NCBI GenBank assembly: GCA_020638525.1
Contig: JACKIL010000001.1
Coordinates: 410,396-474,395, forward strand
Length of the DNA: 64,000 nt
Origin: Caulobacterales bacterium
Lineage (GTDB): Bacteria; Pseudomonadota; Alphaproteobacteria; Caulobacterales; Parvularculaceae
Direction of reading: 5' to 3'
A program made the position numbers and the translations under genes. Positions 15,496 to 24,377 of this stretch are shown piece by piece. The notes below the pieces were generated by a model. That model worked only from the letters and a program-made list of their open reading frames with translations, was not told the origin of the DNA and searched no databases. Each line of letters opens with the position of its first letter. Position 1 is the first letter of the stretch.

Positions 15496-18400
15496 GAACA
15501 CCCGCTCGAGGCCCCGCAGCTGTCGCAGCGAAGGCACGCGCCGTTTCTGACGAGGGTGAACTGGCCGCATTCGCTGCAGGCGTCGCCCTCATAGCCCTTC
15601 ATCCGCGCCTGGCGCGTCTGCGAGGCTGTCGGCGCGGCGAGGCTGCCCGGGGAGGCCTTCTGGTTAACGGCTTCGGCGAGCTTTGCGATCTGCGCTTCGA
15701 TTTCGGGCGGGGCTTCGGCCTTGCGAGACGGTTTGGCCTCGATTTCTTTCACGTCTTCTTCGTTCGCGCCTTCGGCGCCTTTCCGGAGGCGATCGAAATC
15801 ACCGCCGCGCAGGATCACGAGATTGTCGGTGACTGTCGAGCGCGAAAAGCCCTTGGAGATGAGGCGCGTCGCATCCGGCTGCGCCTTCTCGTTCGTCACG
15901 CCGCGCCCAATCGCATCGACCGCGGATTCCTGCGGGTCGACATGCGCAAGGTCCGAGCGGCCGAGATAGGAGATCGCAAGCTCGCGGAAGATGTAGTCGA
16001 GGATCGACGTCGCGTGCTTGATCTGGTCGTTGCCCTGAACGGGCCCCGACGGGTCGAAGCGCGTAAAGACGTAAGCGTCGACGAATTCTTCGAGCGGCAC
16101 GCCATATTGCAGGCCAAGCGAGACCGCGATCGCGAAATTGTTCATCAGCGAGCGGAAGGCCGCGCCTTCCTTGTGCATGTCGATGAACACTTCGCCGAGT
16201 TCGCCGTCGTCGAATTCGCCGGTGTGCAGATAGACTTTGTGCCCGCCGACGATCGCTTTCTGGATATAGCCCTTGCGGCGGTCGGGAAGGCGGCGCCGGC
16301 CCGGCGTCCTCTCGATGATGCGCTCAACGATACGTTCAGCGATGATCTTCGACTTCTTCGCCGCCGGCGCTTCCGCCAGCGCTTCGGCGAGATCGTCCTC
16401 GTGCTCGTCATCGAGATCGCGCGGCAGGAGCGCACCCGAAAGCGGCTGCGAGAATTTCGAACCATCGCGATAGAGCGCGATCGATTTGAGGCCAAGCTTC
16501 CAGGCGAGCGTGTAAGCGCGCGCGCATTCGTCAATGCTCGAGCGATAGGGAAGGTTCACCGTCTTCGAGATGGCGCCCGAGATGAAAGGCTGCGAGGCGG
16601 CCATCATCTTCATATGCGCGTCGACCGAGAGCGAGCGCACGCCAATGCGCCCGCAAGGGTTCGCGCAGTCGAAAACGGGCAGGTGTTCCGATTTCAGATG
16701 CGGCGCGCCTTCAAGCGTCATCGCCCCGCAGCAATAAATGTTCGCGACGTGAATTTCTTCGTCCGAGAAGCCGAGATCGCGCAACACTTCATAGCCGGTG
16801 TCGTTCATCTGGTTTTCTTCAAACCCGAGAACGTTGCGGCAATAATCTTCGCCGATCGCTTGCGGCGTGAAGGCGAAGGTGAGGTCGAACGCCGTTTTCA
16901 GTCGCTCTTCGAGCGCCTTGATGCGCTTATCGTCGAAGCCTTCGCGGCGCAGCGTTTCAAGATCGACGCCCGGCGCGTTTTCAAGCGTGCCGCGCCCGAC
17001 TGCGTAATCCGTAATGTCCTCGATCTCGTCCTGCGTATAACCAAGCGCGGCGAGGGCGGTCGGGACCGAGCGGTTGATGATCTTGAACTGACCGCCGCCC
17101 GCGAGCTTTTTGAATTTGACGAGCGCGAAGTCGGGTTCGATGCCTGTCGTGTCGCAATCCATGACGAGGCCGATCGTTCCCGTCGGCGCGATGCAGGTCA
17201 CCTGCGCGTTGCGGAAGCCGCTGACAGCGCCGAGCTCATAGGCCTCGTTCCAGACGCCTTGCGCGCGTTCGGCGAGATTCTCCCACGGGCAGATGACGGC
17301 GTCGAACTGCGCCGGCGCGTAGTTGAGGCCTTCATACTCGCCCGCGATTTTCGAGCCGAGCGCAGCGCGGCGATGATTGCGCAAGACGCGCAGCATCGCG
17401 TCGCGGTTTTCCTTGAACTTCACGAATGGGCCGACGGCGGCTGCAAGCTCCGCCGAGGCGCGATAGGCCGCGCCCGTCATGAGCGAAGAAACAGCGGCGC
17501 AAATCGAGCGGCCCTGATCGCTGTCATAGGGAATGCCCGCCGCCATCAACAGCCCGCCGAGATTGGCGAAGCCGAGGCCGATCGTGCGGTAGTCGTAAGA
17601 GCGGCGCGCGATCTCGGCGGAAGGGTATTGCGCCATCGCGACGGAGATTTCGAGCACGAAAGTGAGCAGCCGGCAGACATGCTCGAAGCCTTCGACGTCG
17701 AAGCCTGCTTCGGTTTTGAACTTCAAAAGGTTCACCGAGGCGAGATTGCACGCCGTGTCGTCGAGAAACATATATTCCGAACACGGATTGGAAGCGCGAA
17801 TGTCGCCGCCCGCGGGACAAGTGTGCCAGGCGTTGATCGTGTCGTGGAACTGAAGGCCGGGATCGGCGCAGGCCCAGGCCGTGCGGCAGATCTCGTTCCA
17901 CAGCGCGCGGGCGCTCACTTTCTTCGTCACCGCGCCATCGGTGCGGCGCTTCAGCTCCCACTCCGATCCTTCCGCGACGGCCTTGATGAAGGCGTCGTTG
18001 ACGCGCACGGAGTTGTTGGAGTTCTGGCCGGAGACGGTGCGATAGGATTCCGAATCCCAGTCGAGGTCGTAAACGTCGATATCGATCTTGCGATAGCCTT
18101 GGCGCGCGAAATCGATCGCGCGCTTGATGACCGCGTCGGGGAGGGCGGCCTTGCGCGCCTCTTTGATCGCATCTTTCAACGCGGCGTTCTCGCGCGGATC
18201 GAAGCGCGCATCGCCGTCCGCTCCTTCGGACCAGCAGGCGTTGAGGACTTTCGGCATGTGCGCGGCCATTACGCGCGAGCCGGCGACGAGCGCGGCGACT
18301 TTTTCTTCTTCCGTCGCTTTCCAGCTGATGAATTCTTCAATGTCCGGATGATCGGCGTCGACGATCACCATCTTCGCTGCGCGCCGCGTCGTGCCGCCGG

Positions 18401-19208
18401 ATTTGACCGCGCCCGCCGCAACGTCGCCGACTTTGAGGAAGCTCAGAAGGCCGGAACTTTTGCCGCCGCCCGAGAGCGGTTCGTCCGCGCCGCGAATGGC
18501 GGAGAAGTTCGTGCCTGTGCCCGAACCGTATTTGAAGAGCAGCGCCTCGCGCCGCCACAGATCCATCACGCCGCCATCGCCGACAAGCGTGTCGTTCACC
18601 GACTGGATGAAGCAGGCGTGCGGCTGCGGATGTTCGTAGGCGCTCGCCGAGAGCGAGAGGGCGCCCGTTTCAAGGTCGGCGTAATAGTGGCCTTGCCCGT
18701 CGCCCTCGACGCCATAGGCCCAGTGAAGCCCGGTGTTGAACCATTGCGGCGAGTTCGGCGCGCCGATTTGCGCGGCGAGCATGAAGCGCATCTCGTCGAC
18801 GAAGGCCTGCGCTTCCTTCTCGGTTTTGAAATAGCCGCCCTTCCAGCCCCAATAGCCCCAGGTTCCGGCGAGGCGCTCGAACACCTGTTTGGCGCTCGTC
18901 TCGCCGCCATAGCGCGCTTCCGCCGGCAATTTCGCGAGGGCCGCCACATCCGGGATGGAGCGCTGGAGAAATTGGGGGACTCCCTTTTCCGCGACTCGCT
19001 TTACCGCTGCGGGAACTCCGGTCTTGCGCATATACTTTTGCGCGAGAATATCGATCGCGGTCTGGCTCCAATGGGCCGGAACCTCAATGTCGCGGGCTTC
19101 GAACAGAAGCTCGCCGCCGAGCGTGCGAATCTCGCTATGAGCGCGCCGGAACCTGAAGGCGTCGTAAGGCGCCCCGGGCTTTTTGACATAGCGTCGGTCA
19201 ATTCGCAT
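15492..19208 (-). CDS. nrdJ: Vitamin B12-dependent (class II) ribonucleoside-diphosphate reductase
   Basis: A 1238-residue adenosylcobalamin-dependent ribonucleotide reductase that makes deoxynucleotides without oxygen. The N-terminus (MRIDRRYVKK, then SEIRTLGG) is typical of alphaproteobacterial NrdJ. Recognisable pieces are the NSPQWFNTG segment, KYGSGTGTNFS, SGGTTRRAAKMVI, NPCSEYMFLDDTACNLASVN with the active-site Cys, and CIAPTGTIG. Near the C-terminus are a TSCPD-type domain and a CxxC-x(n)-CxxC zinc-ribbon-like tail (CSECGQ ... CLRCDSCG) that probably carries the redox cysteines. No cobalamin riboswitch is recognisable in front of it. It converts the same substrates as NrdAB, whose presence elsewhere cannot be judged here. 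Confidence 0.96.
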   Translation of the reverse strand: MRIDRRYVKKPGAPYDAFRFRRAHSEIRTLGGELLFEARDIEVPAHWSQTAIDILAQKYMRKTGVPAAVKRVAEKGVPQFLQRSIPDVAALAKLPAEARYGGETSAKQVFERLAGTWGYWGWKGGYFKTEKEAQAFVDEMRFMLAAQIGAPNSPQWFNTGLHWAYGVEGDGQGHYYADLETGALSLSASAYEHPQPHACFIQSVNDTLVGDGGVMDLWRREALLFKYGSGTGTNFSAIRGADEPLSGGGKSSGLLSFLKVGDVAAGAVKSGGTTRRAAKMVIVDADHPDIEEFISWKATEEEKVAALVAGSRVMAAHMPKVLNACWSEGADGDARFDPRENAALKDAIKEARKAALPDAVIKRAIDFARQGYRKIDIDVYDLDWDSESYRTVSGQNSNNSVRVNDAFIKAVAEGSEWELKRRTDGAVTKKVSARALWNEICRTAWACADPGLQFHDTINAWHTCPAGGDIRASNPCSEYMFLDDTACNLASVNLLKFKTEAGFDVEGFEHVCRLLTFVLEISVAMAQYPSAEIARRSYDYRTIGLGFANLGGLLMAAGIPYDSDQGRSICAAVSSLMTGAAYRASAELAAAVGPFVKFKENRDAMLRVLRNHRRAALGSKIAGEYEGLNYAPAQFDAVICPWENLAERAQGVWNEAYELGAVSGFRNAQVTCIAPTGTIGLVMDCDTTGIEPDFALVKFKKLAGGGQFKIINRSVPTALAALGYTQDEIEDITDYAVGRGTLENAPGVDLETLRREGFDDKRIKALEERLKTAFDLTFAFTPQAIGEDYCRNVLGFEENQMNDTGYEVLRDLGFSDEEIHVANIYCCGAMTLEGAPHLKSEHLPVFDCANPCGRIGVRSLSVDAHMKMMAASQPFISGAISKTVNLPYRSSIDECARAYTLAWKLGLKSIALYRDGSKFSQPLSGALLPRDLDDEHEDDLAEALAEAPAAKKSKIIAERIVERIIERTPGRRRLPDRRKGYIQKAIVGGHKVYLHTGEFDDGELGEVFIDMHKEGAAFRSLMNNFAIAVSLGLQYGVPLEEFVDAYVFTRFDPSGPVQGNDQIKHATSILDYIFRELAISYLGRSDLAHVDPQESAVDAIGRGVTNEKAQPDATRLISKGFSRSTVTDNLVILRGGDFDRLRKGAEGANEEDVKEIEAKPSRKAEAPPEIEAQIAKLAEAVNQKASPGSLAAPTASQTRQARMKGYEGDACSECGQFTLVRNGACLRCDSCGASSGCS

Positions 19209-19392
19209 ACGCGGTCCGGATTCAGCGGGTCAGGTGCTGTAATGTAAAGACTCACCCTGCTAATCTCAATGTTCGGCGGGCGAGGCAAGCGGGGCGAATC
19301 AGTCCCGCGCGGCCTAGACCGGGGGCGCGGCGGGCGCCATATTCCCGCCGCCATAAACGGCTTATTTCTTGGGTTTGAACAGGTTTTTTGGA

Positions 19393-19791
19393 ATGCTCGC
19401 GCAACTCTTCACCTGGTGGAACAGCACCACCTTCGGCACCTCCTTCACGCTCTGGCGCCGCGGCGCGCGCCTTGTCGGCCGCGATGAGCAGGGGAACCGC
19501 TATTTCGAGGAGAAAGAGCCGAGCATGCCGGGCGGCGGCAAGCGCCGCTGGGTCGTTTACCATGGCGTCGCCGAAGCCTCGCGCGTGCCGGCGGACTGGC
19601 ATGGCTGGCTCCACCACACTTTCGAGGAGCCGCCGACGGTCGCCCCGCTGCTGCGCCGGAAGTGGGAGAAGGACCATATTCCGAACATGACGGGCACGCC
19701 GCTCGCCTATCATCCGCCGGGCAGTCTTGTGACCGGCGCGGCCAAGGGTGTCGCCAAGGATTACGAGGCGTGGTCTCCGGAGAATGCGTAA
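19393..19791 (+). CDS. NADH:ubiquinone oxidoreductase subunit NDUFA12 (B17.2-like)
   Basis: A 132-residue accessory subunit of respiratory complex I found in alphaproteobacteria and mitochondria. The conserved pattern FTWWNSTTFGT, then LWRRGARLVGRDEQGNRYFEE, RRWVVYHG, ASRVPADWHGWLHH and the late PPG loop is clear. I start at the ATG at 19393 because family members begin a few residues before the FTWWN motif; a TTG at 19369 would add eight residues. It is followed by mlaD and DUF2155 in the order common in alphaproteobacteria. Confidence 0.93.
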   Translation: MLAQLFTWWNSTTFGTSFTLWRRGARLVGRDEQGNRYFEEKEPSMPGGGKRRWVVYHGVAEASRVPADWHGWLHHTFEEPPTVAPLLRRKWEKDHIPNMTGTPLAYHPPGSLVTGAAKGVAKDYEAWSPENA

Positions 19792-19877
19792 AGTGAATGC
19801 GTAAGATCAGGAACGCCTGAACGCCGCCGCGCTGTAACAAACCGCGCGTAGGAGAAGTCGCCTGAAAGGGTCGCGTG

Positions 19878-20381
19878 ATGTCGAGGTCAGGGATTTTCGA
19901 GACGGTCGTCGGCGCGGTGGTCATCGCCGTCGCGGCGGTGTTTCTCACTTATGCCTATTCGGTCAGCGGCAAGCAGGTTTCGGCGGGCGCCTATAATCTG
20001 AACGCCATCTTCGGCCGGGTCGACGGCATTACGGTGGGCTCGGAAGTGCGCATCGCCGGCGTGAAGGTCGGCACCGTTTCCGGCTTCGCGCTCGATACGA
20101 ACACCTATGAGGCGAAGCTCGACCTGCAAATCACAGGCGGCGTGCCGGTGCCGGAAGACTCGATCGCAAAGATCGTTTCGGACGGGCTCCTTGGCGGCGC
20201 TCATGTGTCGATCGAGCCGGGCGCTTCTGACATTATGCTCGCGGCGAACGAAGCGATCACCATCACGCAAGGCTCTGTCGATCTCCTCGGCATCGCCATG
20301 CAGGCGTTCTCAGACAATGCGGCGGGCAAGGGCTCGGGCGGCGCCGACAAGCCCGCTGACGATACTTCCGGAGGCCTTTAG
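19878..20381 (+). CDS. mlaD: MlaD-family outer-membrane lipid asymmetry protein
   Basis: A 167-residue MCE protein: an N-terminal helix (about residues 5-27), one MCE domain (about 38-118) with FGRVDGITVGSEVRIAGVKVG, and a short C-terminal helix region without the long needle seen in the protein at 5366. This fits E. coli MlaD, which forms a hexameric periplasmic lipid-binding ring. It is an orphan, since no mlaE or mlaF is adjacent, so it may work with a permease/ATPase pair elsewhere or with the mlaEF pair at 3.4-5.4 kb. A GTG just before the ATG at 19878 is an alternative start. Confidence 0.9.
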   Translation: MSRSGIFETVVGAVVIAVAAVFLTYAYSVSGKQVSAGAYNLNAIFGRVDGITVGSEVRIAGVKVGTVSGFALDTNTYEAKLDLQITGGVPVPEDSIAKIVSDGLLGGAHVSIEPGASDIMLAANEAITITQGSVDLLGIAMQAFSDNAAGKGSGGADKPADDTSGGL

Positions 20382-20383
20382 TC

Positions 20384-21034
20384 ATGGTACGGACGATTTT
20401 TCTCGGCCTTTCGGCTGGCGCCCTCGCGCTTGGCGTTGCAATGGCGCAGGAGAGCCCTGTTTCCGCGCCCGACGAGGCGGCGGCGGATGAGACTTCTATC
20501 GACGACATCCTCGGCGAACCGCCAAGCGAACTCGACCTTCTCTCGCGCACGGACGACAAGGCGTTTCCGGAGCTTGAAGAAACGCTGAAACGCCACGGCG
20601 TTTCCGTCACAGTGCGTGCGCTCGACAAAATCACAGCGCGTTACACCGATGTCGAAACGCCGATCGGCGAGCCGGTGAAATTCGGCTCGCTGGAAATTCT
20701 GCCGCGTTATTGCGACAAGCGTCCGCCCGAAGAATTCCCGGAAACGACGGCCTTCCTTGAAATCTTCGACCGCGATCTGTCGCGCGCGCGCGCCGCCGCT
20801 TCCGTCGAAGCCCGGCCGCTGAACGCGAAGGATGCGGCGCCGGCGATGGAAATGGCCGCTGCCGAAGTGGCGGCGGCGGAAGAGACGGAGGAAACGCCTA
20901 CGGAGTCGGCGGCCGATCCCGATCGTATTTTTTCAGGCTGGATGTTTGCGTCGAGCCCCGCGCTCAATCCGCTTGAACACGCCGTCTATGACGTCTGGGT
21001 GATCGACTGCAAGACGGAAGTCGTCGACAACTGA
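20384..21034 (+). CDS. DUF2155-domain periplasmic protein
   Basis: A 216-residue protein with a signal peptide (about residues 1-21, ending GVAMAQ). It has the DUF2155 core: VRALDKITARYTDVETPIG, FGSLEILPRYCDKRPPEE and the C-terminal FSGWMFASSPALNPLEHAVYDVW(V)IDC. An Ala/Glu-rich insert of about 50 residues separates the two halves. The function is unknown; the family is almost restricted to alphaproteobacteria and usually sits beside mlaD and aat, as here. GGAGG lies upstream of the ATG. Its 3' end overlaps the convergent aat gene by 49 bases. Confidence 0.88.
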   Translation: MVRTIFLGLSAGALALGVAMAQESPVSAPDEAAADETSIDDILGEPPSELDLLSRTDDKAFPELEETLKRHGVSVTVRALDKITARYTDVETPIGEPVKFGSLEILPRYCDKRPPEEFPETTAFLEIFDRDLSRARAAASVEARPLNAKDAAPAMEMAAAEVAAAEETEETPTESAADPDRIFSGWMFASSPALNPLEHAVYDVWVIDCKTEVVDN

Positions 21035-21651
21035 GCCGGCGCGTGTAAAAAGTCCGCATCAAGATTAATCGCCTCGGCGAGAAGACCCTGATAGTCCTCG
21101 TTGGGCATCTCCTCGACGCCGAACTGCGACAGATGTTCTGTGTAGAACTGCGTGTCGAGCATGCGGAAGCCGCCGAGCTTCAGCCGCGCGATGAGGTGAA
21201 CCATCGCAACCTTGCTCGCATTGTCGACGCGCGAAAACATGCTCTCGCCGCAAAAGGCGCCGCCGATCGCAACGCCGTAAAGCCCGCCGACGAGGGCGCC
21301 GTCTTTCCAGCACTCGACTGAATGCGCAAAGCCGAGACGGTGCAGCTCGCAATAGACTTCCTCGATCGGGTCGTTGATCCAGGTTTCTTCGCGGCCCGGC
21401 GCAGGCTCGGCGCAGCCAAGCAGCACCTCATGGAAGGCGGTGTTGATGCGCACCTCGAAAGGTTCGCGCGCAACGAGCCGCTTCAGCTTCTTCGGCGCGC
21501 GCGCGTCGTCGAGGAGGAGGACGCCGCGCAGATCGGGGAGCACCCAGACGACGCTGGGGTCGGCGCGCTTCCGGCCCATAGGAAAATAGCCCAGCGTGTA
21601 AGCTTTCAGGAGCTGGTCGGGCAGGATCTCGCTGGCCGAATCGCGTGGCAT
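20986..21651 (-). CDS. aat: Leucyl/phenylalanyl-tRNA--protein transferase
   Basis: A 221-residue enzyme that adds Leu or Phe from tRNA to N-terminal Arg or Lys of proteins, making N-degrons for ClpAP. The family signatures are LKAYTLGYFPMG, VVWVLPDLRG, HSVECWKDGALVGGLYGVAIG, FCGESMFSRVDNASKVA and LDTQFYTEHLSQFG. The ATG at 21651 fits the usual short leader; a start at 21702 would add 17 residues without similarity to the family. The last residues are encoded in DNA shared with the end of the DUF2155 gene on the other strand. Confidence 0.95.
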   Translation of the reverse strand: MPRDSASEILPDQLLKAYTLGYFPMGRKRADPSVVWVLPDLRGVLLLDDARAPKKLKRLVAREPFEVRINTAFHEVLLGCAEPAPGREETWINDPIEEVYCELHRLGFAHSVECWKDGALVGGLYGVAIGGAFCGESMFSRVDNASKVAMVHLIARLKLGGFRMLDTQFYTEHLSQFGVEEMPNEDYQGLLAEAINLDADFLHAPAQLSTTSVLQSITQTS

Positions 21652-21726
21652 AAAAGTTAGTATGCCGCACAAACGGAGCGCCCGGCAATCAGGCCGTAAC
21701 AATGTTAATGAAGGGAAGTCCGCGGG

Positions 21727-23064
21727 CTACTGCGCCAGCCACTCTTCCAGCCAGTGGATGTGGTACTCGCCCTTCTGGAAGTCGGGTTCATCGAGCAGGC
21801 GGATGAAAAGCGGGATCGTCGTGTCGACGCCGACAAGCGCCATTTCACCGAGTGCGCGGCGAAGACGCGCGAGGCAGTGCGCTCGGTCGTCGCCGAAAAC
21901 GATCAGCTTGCCGATCATTGAATCGTAGAAGGGCGGAATGCGGTAGCCGGTATAGACCGCGCTGTCGAAGCGCACGCCGGGCCCGCCCGCCGCATGGAAG
22001 TAAGTGATCTCGCCCGGCGAGGGGCGGAAGGTGCGCGGGTCTTCCGCATTGATCCGGCATTCGATCGCGTGGCCTTTGAAGACGACGTCTTTCTGCGCGA
22101 AGCTCAAAGGCGCGCCGGCGGCGATGCGGATCTGCTCGCGTACGAGGTCGATGCGCGTCACCTGTTCCGTGATCGGATGTTCGACCTGCAGGCGCGTGTT
22201 CATTTCGATGAAATAGAACTCGCCATTCTCGTAAAGGAACTCGATCGTGCCGACGCCGAGATAGCCGAGCTTGGCGATCGCCTTGCGCGCGATCTCGCCG
22301 ATCTTCTCGCGCTCTTTCTGCGTCAGCGCCGGCGAGAGCGCTTCTTCGAGCACTTTCTGGTGGCGGCGCTGCAGCGAGCAGTCGCGCTCGCCGAGCTGAA
22401 CGACATTGCCTTTGCTGTCGGCGACGATCTGGATTTCGATATGGCGCGGGCGTTCGAGGTATTTTTCGAGATAGACGGTGTCGTCGCCGAATGCGGCTTT
22501 GGCTTCCGCCTTCGCAGTGGAGACGGCTTCAACGACGTTTTCCGGCCCGCGCGCGATCTTCATGCCGCGCCCGCCGCCGCCGGCGGCCGCCTTTACGAGC
22601 ACCGGATAGCCGATCTTGTCGGCCGCCGCGCGCGCCTCTTCCATGCTGGAAACGCCGCCGTCAGAGCCTGGAACCAGCGGCACGCCGACCGCGCGCATTG
22701 CTTCCTTCGCGGCGATCTTGTCGCCCATGACGCGGATATGCTCCGCCTCCGGACCGATGAAGGTGATGTTGTGCGCACGGACGATTTCGGCGAAACGCGC
22801 GTTTTCCGAAAGGAACCCGTATCCGGGGTGGATCGCGTCGGCGCCGGTGATTTCCGCCGCTGAGATGATCGCCGGAATATTGAGATAGCTGTCTTTCGGG
22901 GCGGGCGGGCCGATGCACACGCTCTCGTCCGCAAGGCGCACATGCATGGCGTTGGCGTCCGCCGTCGAGTGCACCGCGACCGTGGCGATGCCGAGTTCCT
23001 TGCAGGCGCGGTGAATGCGAAGGGCGATCTCGCCGCGATTTGCAATCAGGACTTTTTCAAACAT
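21727..23064 (-). CDS. accC: Acetyl-CoA carboxylase, biotin carboxylase subunit
   Basis: A 445-residue ATP-grasp enzyme that carboxylates biotin on AccB, the first step of fatty-acid synthesis. It begins FEKVLIANRGEIALRIHRACKE and contains the ATP-binding loop KAAAGGGGRGMKIA, the ERDCSLQRRHQKVLEE segment, the EMNTRLQVEHPITE metal and catalytic region and the C-terminal ECRINAEDP. The length is normal. It follows accB at a distance of 43 bases on the same strand. Confidence 0.97.
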   Translation of the reverse strand: MFEKVLIANRGEIALRIHRACKELGIATVAVHSTADANAMHVRLADESVCIGPPAPKDSYLNIPAIISAAEITGADAIHPGYGFLSENARFAEIVRAHNITFIGPEAEHIRVMGDKIAAKEAMRAVGVPLVPGSDGGVSSMEEARAAADKIGYPVLVKAAAGGGGRGMKIARGPENVVEAVSTAKAEAKAAFGDDTVYLEKYLERPRHIEIQIVADSKGNVVQLGERDCSLQRRHQKVLEEALSPALTQKEREKIGEIARKAIAKLGYLGVGTIEFLYENGEFYFIEMNTRLQVEHPITEQVTRIDLVREQIRIAAGAPLSFAQKDVVFKGHAIECRINAEDPRTFRPSPGEITYFHAAGGPGVRFDSAVYTGYRIPPFYDSMIGKLIVFGDDRAHCLARLRRALGEMALVGVDTTIPLFIRLLDEPDFQKGEYHIHWLEEWLAQ

Positions 23065-23107
23065 GCGTGCGTCCCGGAAAGCCCAAGGGCCAATCTATCT
23101 GAGATTG

Positions 23108-23581
23108 CTATTCGATGATGGCGAGCGTCTCGCCAAACTCGACCGGCTGGGAGTCGGTGATGAAAATCTCCGTCACGACGCCGGCGCGCGGCGCTGCGAT
23201 CGGGTTCATGGTCTTCATCGCTTCGATGATCATCAAGGTCTGGCCTTCGCGCACCTTGTCGCCTTTCTGGACGAAGGGTGCAGCGCCCGGCGAGGGTGCG
23301 AGATAGGCCGTGCCGACCATGGGCGAAGGCACGGCGCCCGGATGATTGGCCGGCTTGGCGGCGGGTGCGGCCGGCGCCTCTTCAACGCGCGCCGGAGCGG
23401 CGGGGACCGGAGCGGCCGCATAGGCGACAGGAGCAGCTTGCGCCGCGGCGCGCGAAACCCGGAGGCGGACGTCTTCCTTCTCGATTTCGATCTCTGTCAG
23501 GCCCGTCTCGTGCAGGATCGCTGCGAGCTCCCTGATCCAGCTCGACTCGATCTCTTTGTTTTCGTGCTTTTTTTCCGCCAT
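23108..23581 (-). CDS. accB: Acetyl-CoA carboxylase, biotin carboxyl carrier protein
   Basis: A 157-residue carrier protein. The N-terminal helix region (ELAAILHETGLTEIEIE) leads to a Pro/Ala-rich flexible linker (about residues 50-85), then the biotinyl domain with the biotinylated Lys in the motif EAMKTMNPI. It shuttles CO2 from AccC to the carboxyltransferase. Order aroQ, accB, accC on the minus strand suggests co-transcription. Confidence 0.97.
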   Translation of the reverse strand: MAEKKHENKEIESSWIRELAAILHETGLTEIEIEKEDVRLRVSRAAAQAAPVAYAAAPVPAAPARVEEAPAAPAAKPANHPGAVPSPMVGTAYLAPSPGAAPFVQKGDKVREGQTLMIIEAMKTMNPIAAPRAGVVTEIFITDSQPVEFGETLAIIE

Positions 23582-23613
23582 GAAACTCAGTCCGGATAAT
23601 GATTGAAGCGAAG

Positions 23614-24063
23614 TTAGGCCCGTTTCTCAATGAGCCGCCGCACCGCGTCAAGCGCCAGCGTGTAACCGTCCGCCCCAAGACCGCAGATAACGGCGTCCAC
23701 GGCCGGGCTCACGAAGGAAACCCGGCGAAAAGCCTCGCGGGCGTGCACATTTGACAAGTGTAGCTCGATTTTGGGGCAGGCGACGGCCTTCAGCGCATCG
23801 TGAAGCGCGATTGAGGTGTGCGTATACGCGCCGGGGTTGATGATGAGGCCAGCGGCCTTCTTGCCAGCCTCCTGCACCCAGTCGACGAGCGTTCCCTCAT
23901 GGTTCGATTGGCGGAAATCGAGGCTGAGGCCGATTTTCTCGCCATGCTTCTTCGCTGCGGCCTCGATGTCGGCGAGGGTCTGTTTGCCATAAACCTCAGG
24001 CTCCCGGGTTCCGAGGAGATTGAGGTTCGGTCCATTGAGGAGATAAACGATCGCGCCCGCCAT
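23614..24063 (-). CDS. aroQ: 3-dehydroquinate dehydratase, type II
   Basis: A 149-residue shikimate-pathway enzyme removing water from 3-dehydroquinate. It begins with the LLNGPNLNLLGTREPEVYG signature (catalytic Tyr in VYG), has the QSNHEGTLVDWVQ loop, NPGAYTHTS and ELHLSNVHAREAFRR. Length matches dodecameric AroQ. It is upstream of accB on the same strand (32 bases), an arrangement common in proteobacteria. Confidence 0.96.
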   Translation of the reverse strand: MAGAIVYLLNGPNLNLLGTREPEVYGKQTLADIEAAAKKHGEKIGLSLDFRQSNHEGTLVDWVQEAGKKAAGLIINPGAYTHTSIALHDALKAVACPKIELHLSNVHAREAFRRVSFVSPAVDAVICGLGADGYTLALDAVRRLIEKRA

Positions 24064-24174
24064 GGGTCCTATCCAGCCGCCGAGGTTGCGGATTCAGCGC
24101 CCTCAGCACATATACACCATGCCCGTTCCCCGGGCCCGTCAAGATCGCAAAACCAGTGAAGGGCGATAGAGCGG

Positions 24175-24375
24175 ATGAAGCTGACGATCAATGGCGAAAG
24201 CCTCGAAATCGCGCGCGCGCTGAACATTCGGGGTCTCCTCGAGCATCTTGAGCTTGAGCCGCGAAAGGTTGCGGTCGAGCGCAATCTCGAAATCGTCCCG
24301 AAATCGCTTTACGCCGACACTGCGCTCTGCGATGGCGACCGCATTGAGATCGTGCATTTCGTTGGAGGCGGCTAG
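24175..24375 (+). CDS. thiS: Sulfur carrier protein ThiS
   Basis: A 66-residue ubiquitin-like protein ending in the essential Gly-Gly (VHFVGGG), which is thiocarboxylated and delivers sulfur to the thiazole ring. It begins MKLTINGESLEI and contains the RKVAVERNLEIVPKS strand. Two bases separate it from thiG. The 111-bp gap upstream shows no TPP riboswitch, so regulation by thiamine is not apparent. Confidence 0.94.
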   Translation: MKLTINGESLEIARALNIRGLLEHLELEPRKVAVERNLEIVPKSLYADTALCDGDRIEIVHFVGGG

Positions 24376-24377
24376 CC

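Noticed and set aside
14151..19247. A 1698-codon open frame on the plus strand, antisense to the pentapeptide gene and nrdJ
   Set aside because: It has no recognisable domain, is Arg/Ala/Glu-rich as expected for the complement of high-GC coding DNA, and covers two well-identified genes on the other strand. Its length is a by-product of codon bias.
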